From Chitinophagaceae bacterium (GTDB taxonomy: Bacteria; Bacteroidota; Bacteroidia; Chitinophagales; Chitinophagaceae), in the NCBI GenBank assembly GCA_003151295.1, contig PLXD01000134.1, positions 1-7,384 on the forward strand: a stretch of DNA of 7,384 nucleotides. The letters are read 5' to 3'. A program made the position numbers and the translations under genes. The notes beneath the pieces are model-generated. The model made no database searches. It was not told where the DNA came from and saw only the letters and a program-made list of their open reading frames with translations. Shown here one piece after another: positions 1 to 6,632 of the stretch (position 1 is the first letter of the stretch; each line of letters starts with the position of its first letter).

Positions 1-30
1 CGATAATTTTAGCCTTAAAAGAAATAAGCC

Positions 31-2019
31 ATGAAAGCCGGAGCCGGAATGTTTTTTTTATTGGTGATCCATGCCGTCGCCTATTCTCAAAGTACGGCTC
101 CCCAAATATCCCGTTACCACCCACGGGATCTGTTCCCCGCACTCTCCCTTTTACCGGCTGGCAATCCCTACCGGGCTGCTACCGGAGAACCGGGACCCGC
201 CTATTGGCAAAACCGGGCGGATTATACGATCGACGCCGTTTTGGACGATGCGCACCATCTAATAAAAGGAACGATGACTCTCTCCTATACCAATCACAGC
301 CCCCACAGCCTTCCTTATATCTGGCTTCAACTCGATCAGAATGCGTTTAAACCGCATTCCCGGGGACTTGATGCAAAGCTGTTCGTCGATAGCAATGAAA
401 CCAAGGAAAAAAAACCTTTCGAAGGGGGCTATATCATCCGCTCCATCGAAAGGATTAAGGGCAAGAACGAGCCTTCTTCTTTTGTTCCGGCAGTCGATTG
501 GCTGATCGATGATACCCGCATGCAAATACGTTTGTCAAAACCACTGGAGCCGGGAGCCGTGATCAGGCTTCGGATCGTCTACAGTTATACCATCCCCCGC
601 TATTTTTACAATGCCGACTTCGGGGTCAATCGGACGGACATCCTTCCTACACCCGATGGAGATATTTATTCAATTGCCCAATGGTATCCCCGTCTTTGCG
701 TATTGGATGATGCGGAAGGGTGGAATACGCTTCCCTATTTAGGGAACGGGGAATTCTACCTGGAATATGGCGATTTCAACGTGAATATTACGCTGCCATC
801 TGCCTACATCGTATCAGCTTCGGGAGAGTTGCTGAACCCGGAGGAGGTTTTGACTCGCCCGGAGCGGCAGCGTTGGAAAGAGGCCCATAACAGCGTCCGG
901 AAAGTATTCATCCGGACCGCGGAGGAGGTCCACGATCCCGCTTCAAGACCTTCAAAGCCTCTCTGCACCTGGAAATTCAGGATCCGGAATGCCCGCGATT
1001 TTGCCTGGACAGCTTCCAAATCCTTTATCTGGGAAGGCATACGGATTGACCTGCCCGGTGGGAAAAAGGCCCTGGGCGAATCCCTCTATCCTGTCGGATC
1101 GAAAGAGCCAGGATCCTGGGAACGTTCCAGCGAATATGTCAAATTCACGATCGAGTATTTTTCTGAAAAATGGTTCCCCTACCCTTATCCCTGTGCTGTG
1201 AACGTAGCATCCAATCTCAGCGGCATGGAATATCCCGGCATCGTATTCTGCGGTCCGGACAGGAGCGGGAATTCATTTTGGAGAGTGACAAACCACGAAC
1301 TGGGCCATACCTGGTTCCCCATGATCGTAGGCAGCAACGAGCGCAAGTATGCCTGGATGGATGAAGGCTTTAATATTTTTATCGATCATATGGCCAGTAA
1401 ATCGTTTAATAATAGCGAGTTCGAGGGGTATGGCCTTGTGGACGATTACCTGCAGGATTACTACGCCGATAGTCTGCCTCCTATCCTTACCCGCCCGGAC
1501 GGGATCAGGGCAGATATGGTCTTCACTACCCAATATCTCAAGACAGGTTATCTTTTATGGCTGCTGAGAGACCATATCCTGGGACCGGACAGGTTTGACT
1601 ATGCGTTCCGGAAATATATCAGGGATTGGGCATATAAGCATCCGACGCCCTGGGATTTTTTTCGTAGCATCAATAATTCGACCGGCGAGGATCTCGGCTG
1701 GTTCTGGAAACAGGGATTCATGGAGAATTATAAACTGGATCAGGCAATTACAGGAGTGGGAACGGATCCGAAGGATCCGTCCGGCGAAACGCTGGTCACC
1801 ATCGAAAACCTGGAAAAGGCGGCTATGCCCCTGGATGTCGAGATCACTACCGCCGACGGGAAAAAACAGCGCTATTGGTTGCCGGTAGAGATCTGGGAAT
1901 ATGACTACCGCTACGTCCTTCGGACGGGGATCAGGGTCCCTATCAAGGCCATTGTCATAGACCCGGATAAAGTCTATCCGGATGTTAACCGGGCGAATAA
2001 TAGCTGGAAATCAGAATGA
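31..2019 (+). CDS. Exported M1-family zinc metallopeptidase (aminopeptidase-like)
   Basis: A 662-residue zinc peptidase of the M1 (gluzincin) superfamily, which typically removes N-terminal amino acids from peptides. The zinc site is intact: HELGH at residues 422-426 is followed after exactly 18 residues by Glu445 in WMDEG, so the ligands are H422, H426 and E445 with E423 as general base. SGMEYPG (397-403) corresponds to the GxMEN substrate-binding loop, with Tyr in place of Asn as is common in Bacteroidota members. Tyr502 in QYLKTG is the likely transition-state tyrosine. Residues 60-270 fit the N-terminal beta domain and 580-662 a small C-terminal beta domain. Residues 1-20 form a Sec signal peptide ending AYSQ, so the enzyme should be periplasmic or surface-associated. 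An in-frame TAA at 25-27 just before the ATG fixes the start. It lacks the long helical C-terminal domain of PepN-type enzymes. It is separated from the downstream operon by 241 bases. Family assignment is firm; substrate unknown. Confidence 0.95.
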   Translation: MKAGAGMFFLLVIHAVAYSQSTAPQISRYHPRDLFPALSLLPAGNPYRAATGEPGPAYWQNRADYTIDAVLDDAHHLIKGTMTLSYTNHSPHSLPYIWLQLDQNAFKPHSRGLDAKLFVDSNETKEKKPFEGGYIIRSIERIKGKNEPSSFVPAVDWLIDDTRMQIRLSKPLEPGAVIRLRIVYSYTIPRYFYNADFGVNRTDILPTPDGDIYSIAQWYPRLCVLDDAEGWNTLPYLGNGEFYLEYGDFNVNITLPSAYIVSASGELLNPEEVLTRPERQRWKEAHNSVRKVFIRTAEEVHDPASRPSKPLCTWKFRIRNARDFAWTASKSFIWEGIRIDLPGGKKALGESLYPVGSKEPGSWERSSEYVKFTIEYFSEKWFPYPYPCAVNVASNLSGMEYPGIVFCGPDRSGNSFWRVTNHELGHTWFPMIVGSNERKYAWMDEGFNIFIDHMASKSFNNSEFEGYGLVDDYLQDYYADSLPPILTRPDGIRADMVFTTQYLKTGYLLWLLRDHILGPDRFDYAFRKYIRDWAYKHPTPWDFFRSINNSTGEDLGWFWKQGFMENYKLDQAITGVGTDPKDPSGETLVTIENLEKAAMPLDVEITTADGKKQRYWLPVEIWEYDYRYVLRTGIRVPIKAIVIDPDKVYPDVNRANNSWKSE

Positions 2020-2029
2020 TTGAAAAGCC

Positions 2030-2061
2030 GCCAACCCGCTGAGCTGGCAGAATAACTTTTT
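2030..2061 (+). terminator. Weak candidate terminator after the M1 peptidase gene
   Basis: GCCAAC (2030-2035) can pair with GCTGGC (2043-2048) with one A-C mismatch, and a run of five T follows at 2057-2061. It starts 10 bases after the stop codon, where a terminator would be expected. The stem is short and the T run is eight bases away, so this is only a suggestion. Confidence 0.25.
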
Positions 2062-2104
2062 CAACGATCTTCCTTAAAATTGACCGTCTATCATCAATCG
2101 GGAC

Positions 2105-2160
2105 TAATATTTGCAAAATTTGCAATTAGTGAAATCCATTCAATGCAATTAATTTGCAGA
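2105..2160. promoter_or_regulatory. Paired TGCAA..TTGCA inverted repeats, candidate operator upstream of the ridA-like gene
   Basis: TTGCAAAATTTGCAA at 2111-2125 is a perfect 15-base inverted repeat centred on 2118. TGCAATTAATTTGCA at 2144-2158 is a second inverted repeat (one mismatched pair, T2149/T2153) centred on 2151. Both use the half-site TGCAA and their centres lie 33 bases apart, about three helical turns, so bound dimers would sit on the same DNA face. They lie about 100-150 bases before the ridA-like start. No convincing Bacteroidota promoter (TTTG, then TAnnTTTG) could be fixed between them and the gene; partial matches are TTTG at 2174-2177, TATATTAG at 2188-2195 and GATAAT at 2200-2205. 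If a promoter lies there, upstream binding would suit an activator. The rest of the 2020-2260 gap shows no gene. The regulator is unknown, and chance in AT-rich DNA remains possible. Confidence 0.35.
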
Positions 2161-2260
2161 CTAACACAGTCCTTTTGAGAAAATGGCTATATTAGCACGG
2201 ATAATTCAATATTTCTACTTCTCTTTTATTCCATTTATTAACTGAAAAAAAACCAAGACA

Positions 2261-2743
2261 ATGTCAACACAAAGAAGGATTGCCCTGAAGAAAATGTTTG
2301 CAACAGTGGCCGGTACATTAGGACTGGGCCTCCTGACAAAAGCCGCCGTCGCGGAGAACGTTTCCGCCGGAAATGAGAAAAAGGAAAAAGAGGTTTTCGA
2401 TGTGGTTAATGACCAGGATGTTCCCTTGTTCTCACAGACAACAAAGTTTAATGGAATGGTGTTTATTGCCGGTCAAGGCGCTCATTTCGAAGGTGATATC
2501 AAGGCGCACACCGATCACGTCCTGAAAGAGCTGGAAAAAAGGCTGATAGATGCGGGATCCTCTATGGAAAAAGTATTAAAGGTTACCGTATTGTTGAACG
2601 ATATAGAAGATTATAAAGGGATGAACGAGGTTTATAAGGGAAGGTTTGGCAAAAATCCCCCTGTCCGGACTACTGTCGCCGTTGCCAAGGGAGGCGTACC
2701 TGGAAATTCCCTGGTGGAAATGGATGCTATTGCTTATGTATAG
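2261..2743 (+). CDS. RidA/YjgF/YER057c/UK114-family protein with Tat signal
   Basis: A 160-residue protein whose residues 46-160 form one RidA domain, the fold that hydrolyses reactive enamine/imine intermediates to keto acids as a homotrimer. The family's key arginine appears as R136 in PPVRTTVAVA (RidA has PARS), and E153 in LVEMDAIAYV matches the conserved glutamate near the C terminus. The region 55-73 (PLFSQ... FIAGQGA) replaces the classic GPYSQ..SGQ block, so it is a divergent subgroup and the substrate may differ from E. coli RidA. Residues 1-31 resemble a twin-arginine signal: QRRIALKK, a hydrophobic stretch at about 13-27, then AVA before residue 32. Canonical RidA proteins are about 130 residues and cytosolic, so the extra N terminus is real and points to export after folding. 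It has an A-rich leader (AAAAAAAACCAAGACA) and no Shine-Dalgarno. It is first of three same-strand genes, with 44 bases to the next ATG. Confidence 0.9.
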   Translation: MSTQRRIALKKMFATVAGTLGLGLLTKAAVAENVSAGNEKKEKEVFDVVNDQDVPLFSQTTKFNGMVFIAGQGAHFEGDIKAHTDHVLKELEKRLIDAGSSMEKVLKVTVLLNDIEDYKGMNEVYKGRFGKNPPVRTTVAVAKGGVPGNSLVEMDAIAYV

Positions 2744-2787
2744 TTGTGGAAATAATATTTATTGAAAGCAATCAATTCGAATTCATC

Positions 2788-4137
2788 ATGCGCACCCCCC
2801 GTATCTTTCTCTGCCTGGTTTCTATTGTTTTATCGGCCGGCATTCATTCTTCTTTCGCACAGTCGGAGATGAGACCGGGTTTTCTGCTTTCGGATACTTC
2901 ACGCTATGCCATCCTTATCAAAGGCGGCCACGTGATAGACCCGAAAAATAATATCAACGAAGTAATGGATATCGCCGTGAACGAGGGGAAGATCGTAAGC
3001 GTCGGTAAACGTATCGATCCCAAAATGGCCATACAGGTTGTCGACGCCAAAGGCCTTTATGTCATGCCCGGGCTCATCGATATCCATGAACATGTTTTCT
3101 ACGGCACCGAACCGGATCATTCTTACGCCAACGGCCCGGAAGCCATCATCCCGGATGGATTTACGTTCAGGTCCGGCGTAACGACGATCGTGGACGCGGG
3201 GAGCTCGGGGTGGAAAAGCTTCTCGACCTTTAAAAGACAGACGATCGATAAATCGCAGACGAGGATACTGGCCTTCCTCAACATCGTAGGGGAAGGGATG
3301 CGCGGGGGTGTCTACGAGCAGGATACCATGGATATGAACGTGAAGATGTCGGCGCTCACAGCGAGGGCTAATCGTAATATCATCATTGGATTCAAAGTGG
3401 CGCATTATAATGGTCATGAGTGGACGCCCGTCGATGATGCCGTTGAGGCGGGTAATATGGCCAATCTCCCCGTCATGATAGATTTTGGAGGCGCCACTCC
3501 AATGTTGTCCATCAGGGAGTTGTTCATGGATCACCTCCGTCGGGGTGATATCTTCACCCATTGCTTCGGCCAACTTCAGCAGAAAGGCCGTGACGGCGGT
3601 CGTGAAGCGGTCGTGGACGTCGAAACGAATCAAATAAAACCTTTTGTGTTCGAAGCGCAGCAACGCGGCATCGCCTTCGATATCGGCTACGGAGAGATCA
3701 GCTTCGCCTTCTCCCAGGCCATCCCCGCGATCAAAGCCGGTTTCCTTCCCAATTCGATCAGCACCGATATTCACCAGGATAATGTGAACGCGGCCATGAA
3801 AGATATGCTCAATGTCATGTCCAAGCTCATGGCAATCGGAATGCCTTTCGACAGTGTTATTAAAGCCAGTACCTGGAGTCCTGCCCGCGAGATCAGGCAT
3901 GAGGAATTGGGGCACCTGTCTGTCGGCGCCATAGCCGATATCGCTATCCTCAACCTACGGGAAGGCCGCTTCGGTTTCTTTGATTATACAGGAACCAAAG
4001 TGGAAGGTGCCAAAGAACTGGAATGCGAAATGACCATAAAGGATGGAAAGATCGTGTATGACCTGAACGGGATTGCCAATCCCGTCCTGGCCCCCCGCCC
4101 GGTCCGTGTAAATACTCTTCCTGTGTCGGGACATTAA
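2788..4137 (+). CDS. Exported amidohydrolase/deacetylase-family metal-dependent hydrolase
   Basis: A 449-residue amidohydrolase-superfamily enzyme, closest in appearance to the dihydroorotase/D-aminoacylase-like 'amidohydrolase/deacetylase' group; members hydrolyse amide or ester bonds, often in N-acylated or cyclic compounds. The N-terminal beta part (about 38-92, AILIKGGHVIDPKNN) is followed by the barrel with HxH metal ligands H100 and H102 (GLIDIHEH), the probable carboxylated lysine K203 (GFKVAHYNGH), H258 (FTHCFG) and catalytic D327 (SISTDIH). The strand-5 ligand position, usually His, reads Asp232 (VMIDFGG). The C-terminal strand domain resumes at about 378 (GAIADIAILNL). Residues 1-25 form a Sec signal peptide ending SSFAQ. 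I chose the ATG at 2788 because the signal peptide begins there; an in-frame GTG at 2746 would add 14 polar residues and abut the preceding stop. It is the second gene of the putative operon. Substrate unknown. Confidence 0.9.
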   Translation: MRTPRIFLCLVSIVLSAGIHSSFAQSEMRPGFLLSDTSRYAILIKGGHVIDPKNNINEVMDIAVNEGKIVSVGKRIDPKMAIQVVDAKGLYVMPGLIDIHEHVFYGTEPDHSYANGPEAIIPDGFTFRSGVTTIVDAGSSGWKSFSTFKRQTIDKSQTRILAFLNIVGEGMRGGVYEQDTMDMNVKMSALTARANRNIIIGFKVAHYNGHEWTPVDDAVEAGNMANLPVMIDFGGATPMLSIRELFMDHLRRGDIFTHCFGQLQQKGRDGGREAVVDVETNQIKPFVFEAQQRGIAFDIGYGEISFAFSQAIPAIKAGFLPNSISTDIHQDNVNAAMKDMLNVMSKLMAIGMPFDSVIKASTWSPAREIRHEELGHLSVGAIADIAILNLREGRFGFFDYTGTKVEGAKELECEMTIKDGKIVYDLNGIANPVLAPRPVRVNTLPVSGH

Positions 4138-4141
4138 AAAT

Positions 4142-4170
4142 AGAACCGGAAAAAACCGAAACAGAACCGG
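4142..4170 (+). repeat. Short direct repeat AGAACCGG in the amidohydrolase-rraA gap
   Basis: AGAACCGG occurs at 4142-4149 and again at 4163-4170, 21 bases apart, with a partial copy (AAACCGAA) between them. The 72-base gap is purine-rich, has no terminator-like hairpin with a T run, and so does not break the operon. It may be only low-complexity sequence. Confidence 0.35.
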
Positions 4171-4209
4171 GCGCAGAAACGCAACCTTTCACGATAAATA
4201 CATTGAAAT

Positions 4210-5136
4210 ATGAAAAACCCGCTTGCTCCTTTCATCGCCCTGCTTCTTATCTTCAGCCAGGCGGACTCCCTCCTTGCGCAAACCATGCCCAAAGAGGAAC
4301 TGATCTTCCTGACTTCCGAGTGGAAGGGAGAAAGGTTCCCCGACGGGCGGCCCCGTATACCCGATGATCTGATCCGCCGTGCCCGGAATATCGGTATCGA
4401 AGACGCCTGGACCGTATTGAACAATGAAGGATATACATGTCAGTTCGAAGGCGGTTGGAAAATGGTTAACGATACCCCCGTGGTAGGTCGTGCCCTGACT
4501 GCCCGTTATATGCCTAGCCGTCCCGACGTAGAAAAACTTATCAAAGAACGTGGTAAGCAGGAAGGTCGCATAGGTAATACCAATTCCTGGCCGATCGATA
4601 TGCTTTCCAAAGGCGATGTATACGTCGCGGACGGCTGCGGAAAGATTGCACAAGGCACCCTCATCGGCGATAATCTGGGGAACTCCATTTTTGCGAGATC
4701 AGGGAATGGAGTCGTCTTTGACGCATCTGCCCGCGACCTGGACGGACTTTCCGAAATAAATGGCTTCAACGCCTTTGTCCGTGAATTCGATCCCAGCTAT
4801 CTTAAAGACGAAGTTCTCATGGGACTTAATACCCCCATCCGGATCGGCCGCGCAATCGTAATGCCCGGCGACCTCGTGCTCGCCAGAAAAGAAGGTGTCC
4901 TCTTCATCCCGGCCCATCTCGCCGAGAAAGTGATCGTCACTGCCGAATTCATCATCCTCCGTGACAAATTCGGGGTAAGCATGCTGAAAGCCGGAAAATA
5001 CACGCCGGGACAGATCGATAACCAATGGACCGATGCCATTAAACAGGATTTCCTGCAATGGGTCGAAAAGAACCCGGGTGAAGTCCCTATGACCCGCGCG
5101 CAGCTCGATGAATTCATGAAGAAAAGGACATGGTAA
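4210..5136 (+). CDS. Exported RraA-family protein (HMG aldolase / oxaloacetate decarboxylase-like)
   Basis: A 308-residue protein with a RraA-like core (about 55-245). Catalytic members cleave 4-hydroxy-4-methyl-2-oxoglutarate or decarboxylate oxaloacetate using a divalent metal; E. coli RraA is instead a non-enzymatic RNase E inhibitor. Visible family blocks are GDVYVADGCGK (135-145), GTLIGDNLG (149-157), VVFDASARDLDGL (168-180) and PIRIGRAIVMPGDLVLA (209-225). R175 and D176 are the substrate-binding Arg and metal-binding Asp, so activity is plausible; the usual DG before them reads DA (171-172). The core is about 160 residues in ordinary RraA, so this one is nearly double: it has a Sec signal (1-24, ending SLLAQ), an N-terminal helical lead-in, an insert at about 100-130, and a C-terminal tail (255-308). 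It is third in the operon, 72 bases after the amidohydrolase, and converges with the transporter gene. Annotation as a menaquinone methyltransferase, common for this family, would be wrong. Confidence 0.9.
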   Translation: MKNPLAPFIALLLIFSQADSLLAQTMPKEELIFLTSEWKGERFPDGRPRIPDDLIRRARNIGIEDAWTVLNNEGYTCQFEGGWKMVNDTPVVGRALTARYMPSRPDVEKLIKERGKQEGRIGNTNSWPIDMLSKGDVYVADGCGKIAQGTLIGDNLGNSIFARSGNGVVFDASARDLDGLSEINGFNAFVREFDPSYLKDEVLMGLNTPIRIGRAIVMPGDLVLARKEGVLFIPAHLAEKVIVTAEFIILRDKFGVSMLKAGKYTPGQIDNQWTDAIKQDFLQWVEKNPGEVPMTRAQLDEFMKKRTW

Positions 5137-5162
5137 CTGAAGGTGGATATGACAGGGATATC

Positions 5163-5183
5163 AGATGGATATGCTCCCCATCT
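5163..5183. terminator. Possible bidirectional terminator between converging genes
   Basis: AGATGG (5163-5168) and CCATCT (5178-5183) form a perfect six-pair stem around a nine-base loop, in the 67-base gap between the converging rraA-like and transporter genes. AT-rich sequence follows on the lower-strand approach (5188-5204), but neither side has a proper T run. Position is the main support. Confidence 0.25.
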
Positions 5184-5203
5184 TGTTAACGATAATTTAA
5201 ATT

Positions 5204-6589
5204 TCAGGCCGGTCCCCGCTCTTCTTTAAATCCCAGGAAAATGATAGCCGCTGCAAAGCACAGCACGAATCCCAGGACCCCGCTCATCCGGATACCTGCA
5301 TCGTGCCCTACGTCTTTACCCTGTACCAGGAACATCGCGAAAAGGGCGATTCCGAAAGTCTGGGCGATCTTCACAAAGAAATAGCGAATGGCGAAATACA
5401 TAGCTTCCCGGTTCGACCCTGTCTCACGGCTGTCTTTGGCGATGATCTCGGCAAGAATAGCGACGGGCAGGATATTCAGCGAGGCGACCGGGATCGAAGC
5501 GACTATGATCAGGGAATAGATCTGCAGCCGGGCATCCAGCGCAGGCCTGCCTAAAAAATAAATGCCCGCAAAGACCAGGGATAATATCAGCAGGGAGAAA
5601 ACGACAATGGGTTTTTTGCCGATTCTCGCGGAAAGAAAGTTTACCACCGGGTAGAAGATAAAAGACACCAATACCATGGTGATTATGAGTTTGTTGCCGA
5701 TCGTTTCAGGCAGACGCAGCAGGACGGTTACGAAAAACAGGAGACCCGAGCTGATGAGGGTCACCCCGATAAAATAGGAGAAATCCGCCACGATAAAAAA
5801 GCGGAAGTTCCTGTTGCCAAGCGTTTGTCCCAGCGCTTTACGGAAGGGAACGGCGCTGGGCTTGCCTACCGCATATTTTTTTTCGTCGATCGACCAGGCG
5901 GTCACCCCCATGCAAAGGGCGGCGAATAAGGCCAACACGAATACGGTATATTGTAAGGAGCCCAGGCGCGACAGGGTACCGAATGAATGCCGGAAGAGAT
6001 CTGCGATGTTAAAAGCATTGGAAGCAATGCCGATGCCGAAGACATACCCGATGGATTGCAAGGTGGACAAACGTACTTTATCGCGGGAGCTGGGAGCGAG
6101 TTCGGGCAACAGGGCATTATACGGAATGATATAAAGCGTGGACAATATATAAAACCCGGCGAGGGTAAATGCCAGCCAGGCCACATTCAGGGAACTGACC
6201 GACAGGCGGAGCGGGTAAAATACCAGGCAGCAGAAGACCAGGGAAGGGAGGATGGCTTTTTTCATGAAGGGGATCCGCCGCCCTTTCGGGTTGTGGCTCC
6301 GGTCGCTCACTTGTGCTATTAAAGGATCCACGGCCGCATCTACCAGTCTTCCGCCGCCCGTGATGATGGAAATGATATTGAAGATCCCGAAAATGACTAC
6401 CTGGCTGATCACGAGCGGCAGACCGCTGCCGGCAGGGGGAATATACAGGTAGATCAGTATCACGCTGATGAGGTTGATCATGATGCTCCAGCCCATCATG
6501 CCAAAGGCATACGCTATTTGTTTGCGGAGTGGAAAAAAATCCTCTTGCATGCCGGCGAAGATACATTGGAATTTATTCCTGGTATTCAT
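5204..6589 (-). CDS. GPH-type MFS sugar:cation symporter
   Basis: A 461-residue inner-membrane transporter with about twelve hydrophobic segments, of the glycoside-pentoside-hexuronide:cation symporter (MelB-like) branch of the MFS. The family signature between helices 2 and 3 is clear: RLVDAAVDPLIAQVSDRS (81-98), then GRRIPF (103-108), including D84, D88, P89, D96 and R97. A second block, PYNALLPELAPSSRDKVRLS (156-175), matches the loop after helix 4. Such proteins import sugars or glycosides with Na+ or H+. The start is uncertain: ATG at 6589 gives a 13-residue polar lead, while ATG at 6550 starts MQEDFFPLRK just before the first helix (YAFGMMGW) and leaves 82 instead of 43 bases to the divergent GH20 gene. 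Neither has a Shine-Dalgarno. The divergent GH20 neighbour suggests an amino sugar or its oligosaccharide as cargo, which is inference. Confidence 0.9.
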   Translation of the reverse strand: MNTRNKFQCIFAGMQEDFFPLRKQIAYAFGMMGWSIMINLISVILIYLYIPPAGSGLPLVISQVVIFGIFNIISIITGGGRLVDAAVDPLIAQVSDRSHNPKGRRIPFMKKAILPSLVFCCLVFYPLRLSVSSLNVAWLAFTLAGFYILSTLYIIPYNALLPELAPSSRDKVRLSTLQSIGYVFGIGIASNAFNIADLFRHSFGTLSRLGSLQYTVFVLALFAALCMGVTAWSIDEKKYAVGKPSAVPFRKALGQTLGNRNFRFFIVADFSYFIGVTLISSGLLFFVTVLLRLPETIGNKLIITMVLVSFIFYPVVNFLSARIGKKPIVVFSLLILSLVFAGIYFLGRPALDARLQIYSLIIVASIPVASLNILPVAILAEIIAKDSRETGSNREAMYFAIRYFFVKIAQTFGIALFAMFLVQGKDVGHDAGIRMSGVLGFVLCFAAAIIFLGFKEERGPA

Positions 6590-6610
6590 TAAAGGAAAGT
6601 ATGCGATCTT

Positions 6611-6618
6611 TATCTTTA
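6611..6618 (+). promoter_or_regulatory. Candidate -7 element for the GH20 gene
   Basis: TATCTTTA matches the Bacteroidota -7 consensus TAnnTTTG at all fixed positions except the last. No clear TTTG -33 box lies about 20 bases upstream (TTCA at 6586-6589 is the nearest). If used, the leader would be very short, which favours the ATG at 6642 over that at 6633. Confidence 0.22.
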
Positions 6619-6632
6619 CAACTATCGATTCA

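Noticed and set aside
1..30. A possible coding tail or control element before the M1 gene
   Set aside because: Only 30 bases are visible, with an in-frame TAA at 25-27; too little sequence to call anything.
1762..1780. Perfect inverted repeat ACGGATCC-GAA-GGATCCGT inside the M1 peptidase gene
   Set aside because: It encodes an ordinary polar linker (GTDPKDPSG) with no T run or frame effect; codon choice around GGATCC, frequent in this DNA, is enough to explain it.
2746..2787. GTG start at 2746 for the amidohydrolase gene
   Set aside because: It would place 14 mixed residues ahead of a complete Sec signal peptide starting at the ATG at 2788, which would spoil the signal's N-terminal region.
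2899..3915. A 338-codon open frame on the minus strand opposite the amidohydrolase gene
   Set aside because: The plus-strand frame has clear metal-site motifs and a signal peptide. The antisense product shows no recognisable domain and is rich in H, D and R as expected from a codon-biased shadow.
4189..4653. A 154-codon minus-strand open frame overlapping the start of the rraA-like gene
   Set aside because: No domain or convincing start; it lies opposite a well-supported gene and is explained as a shadow.
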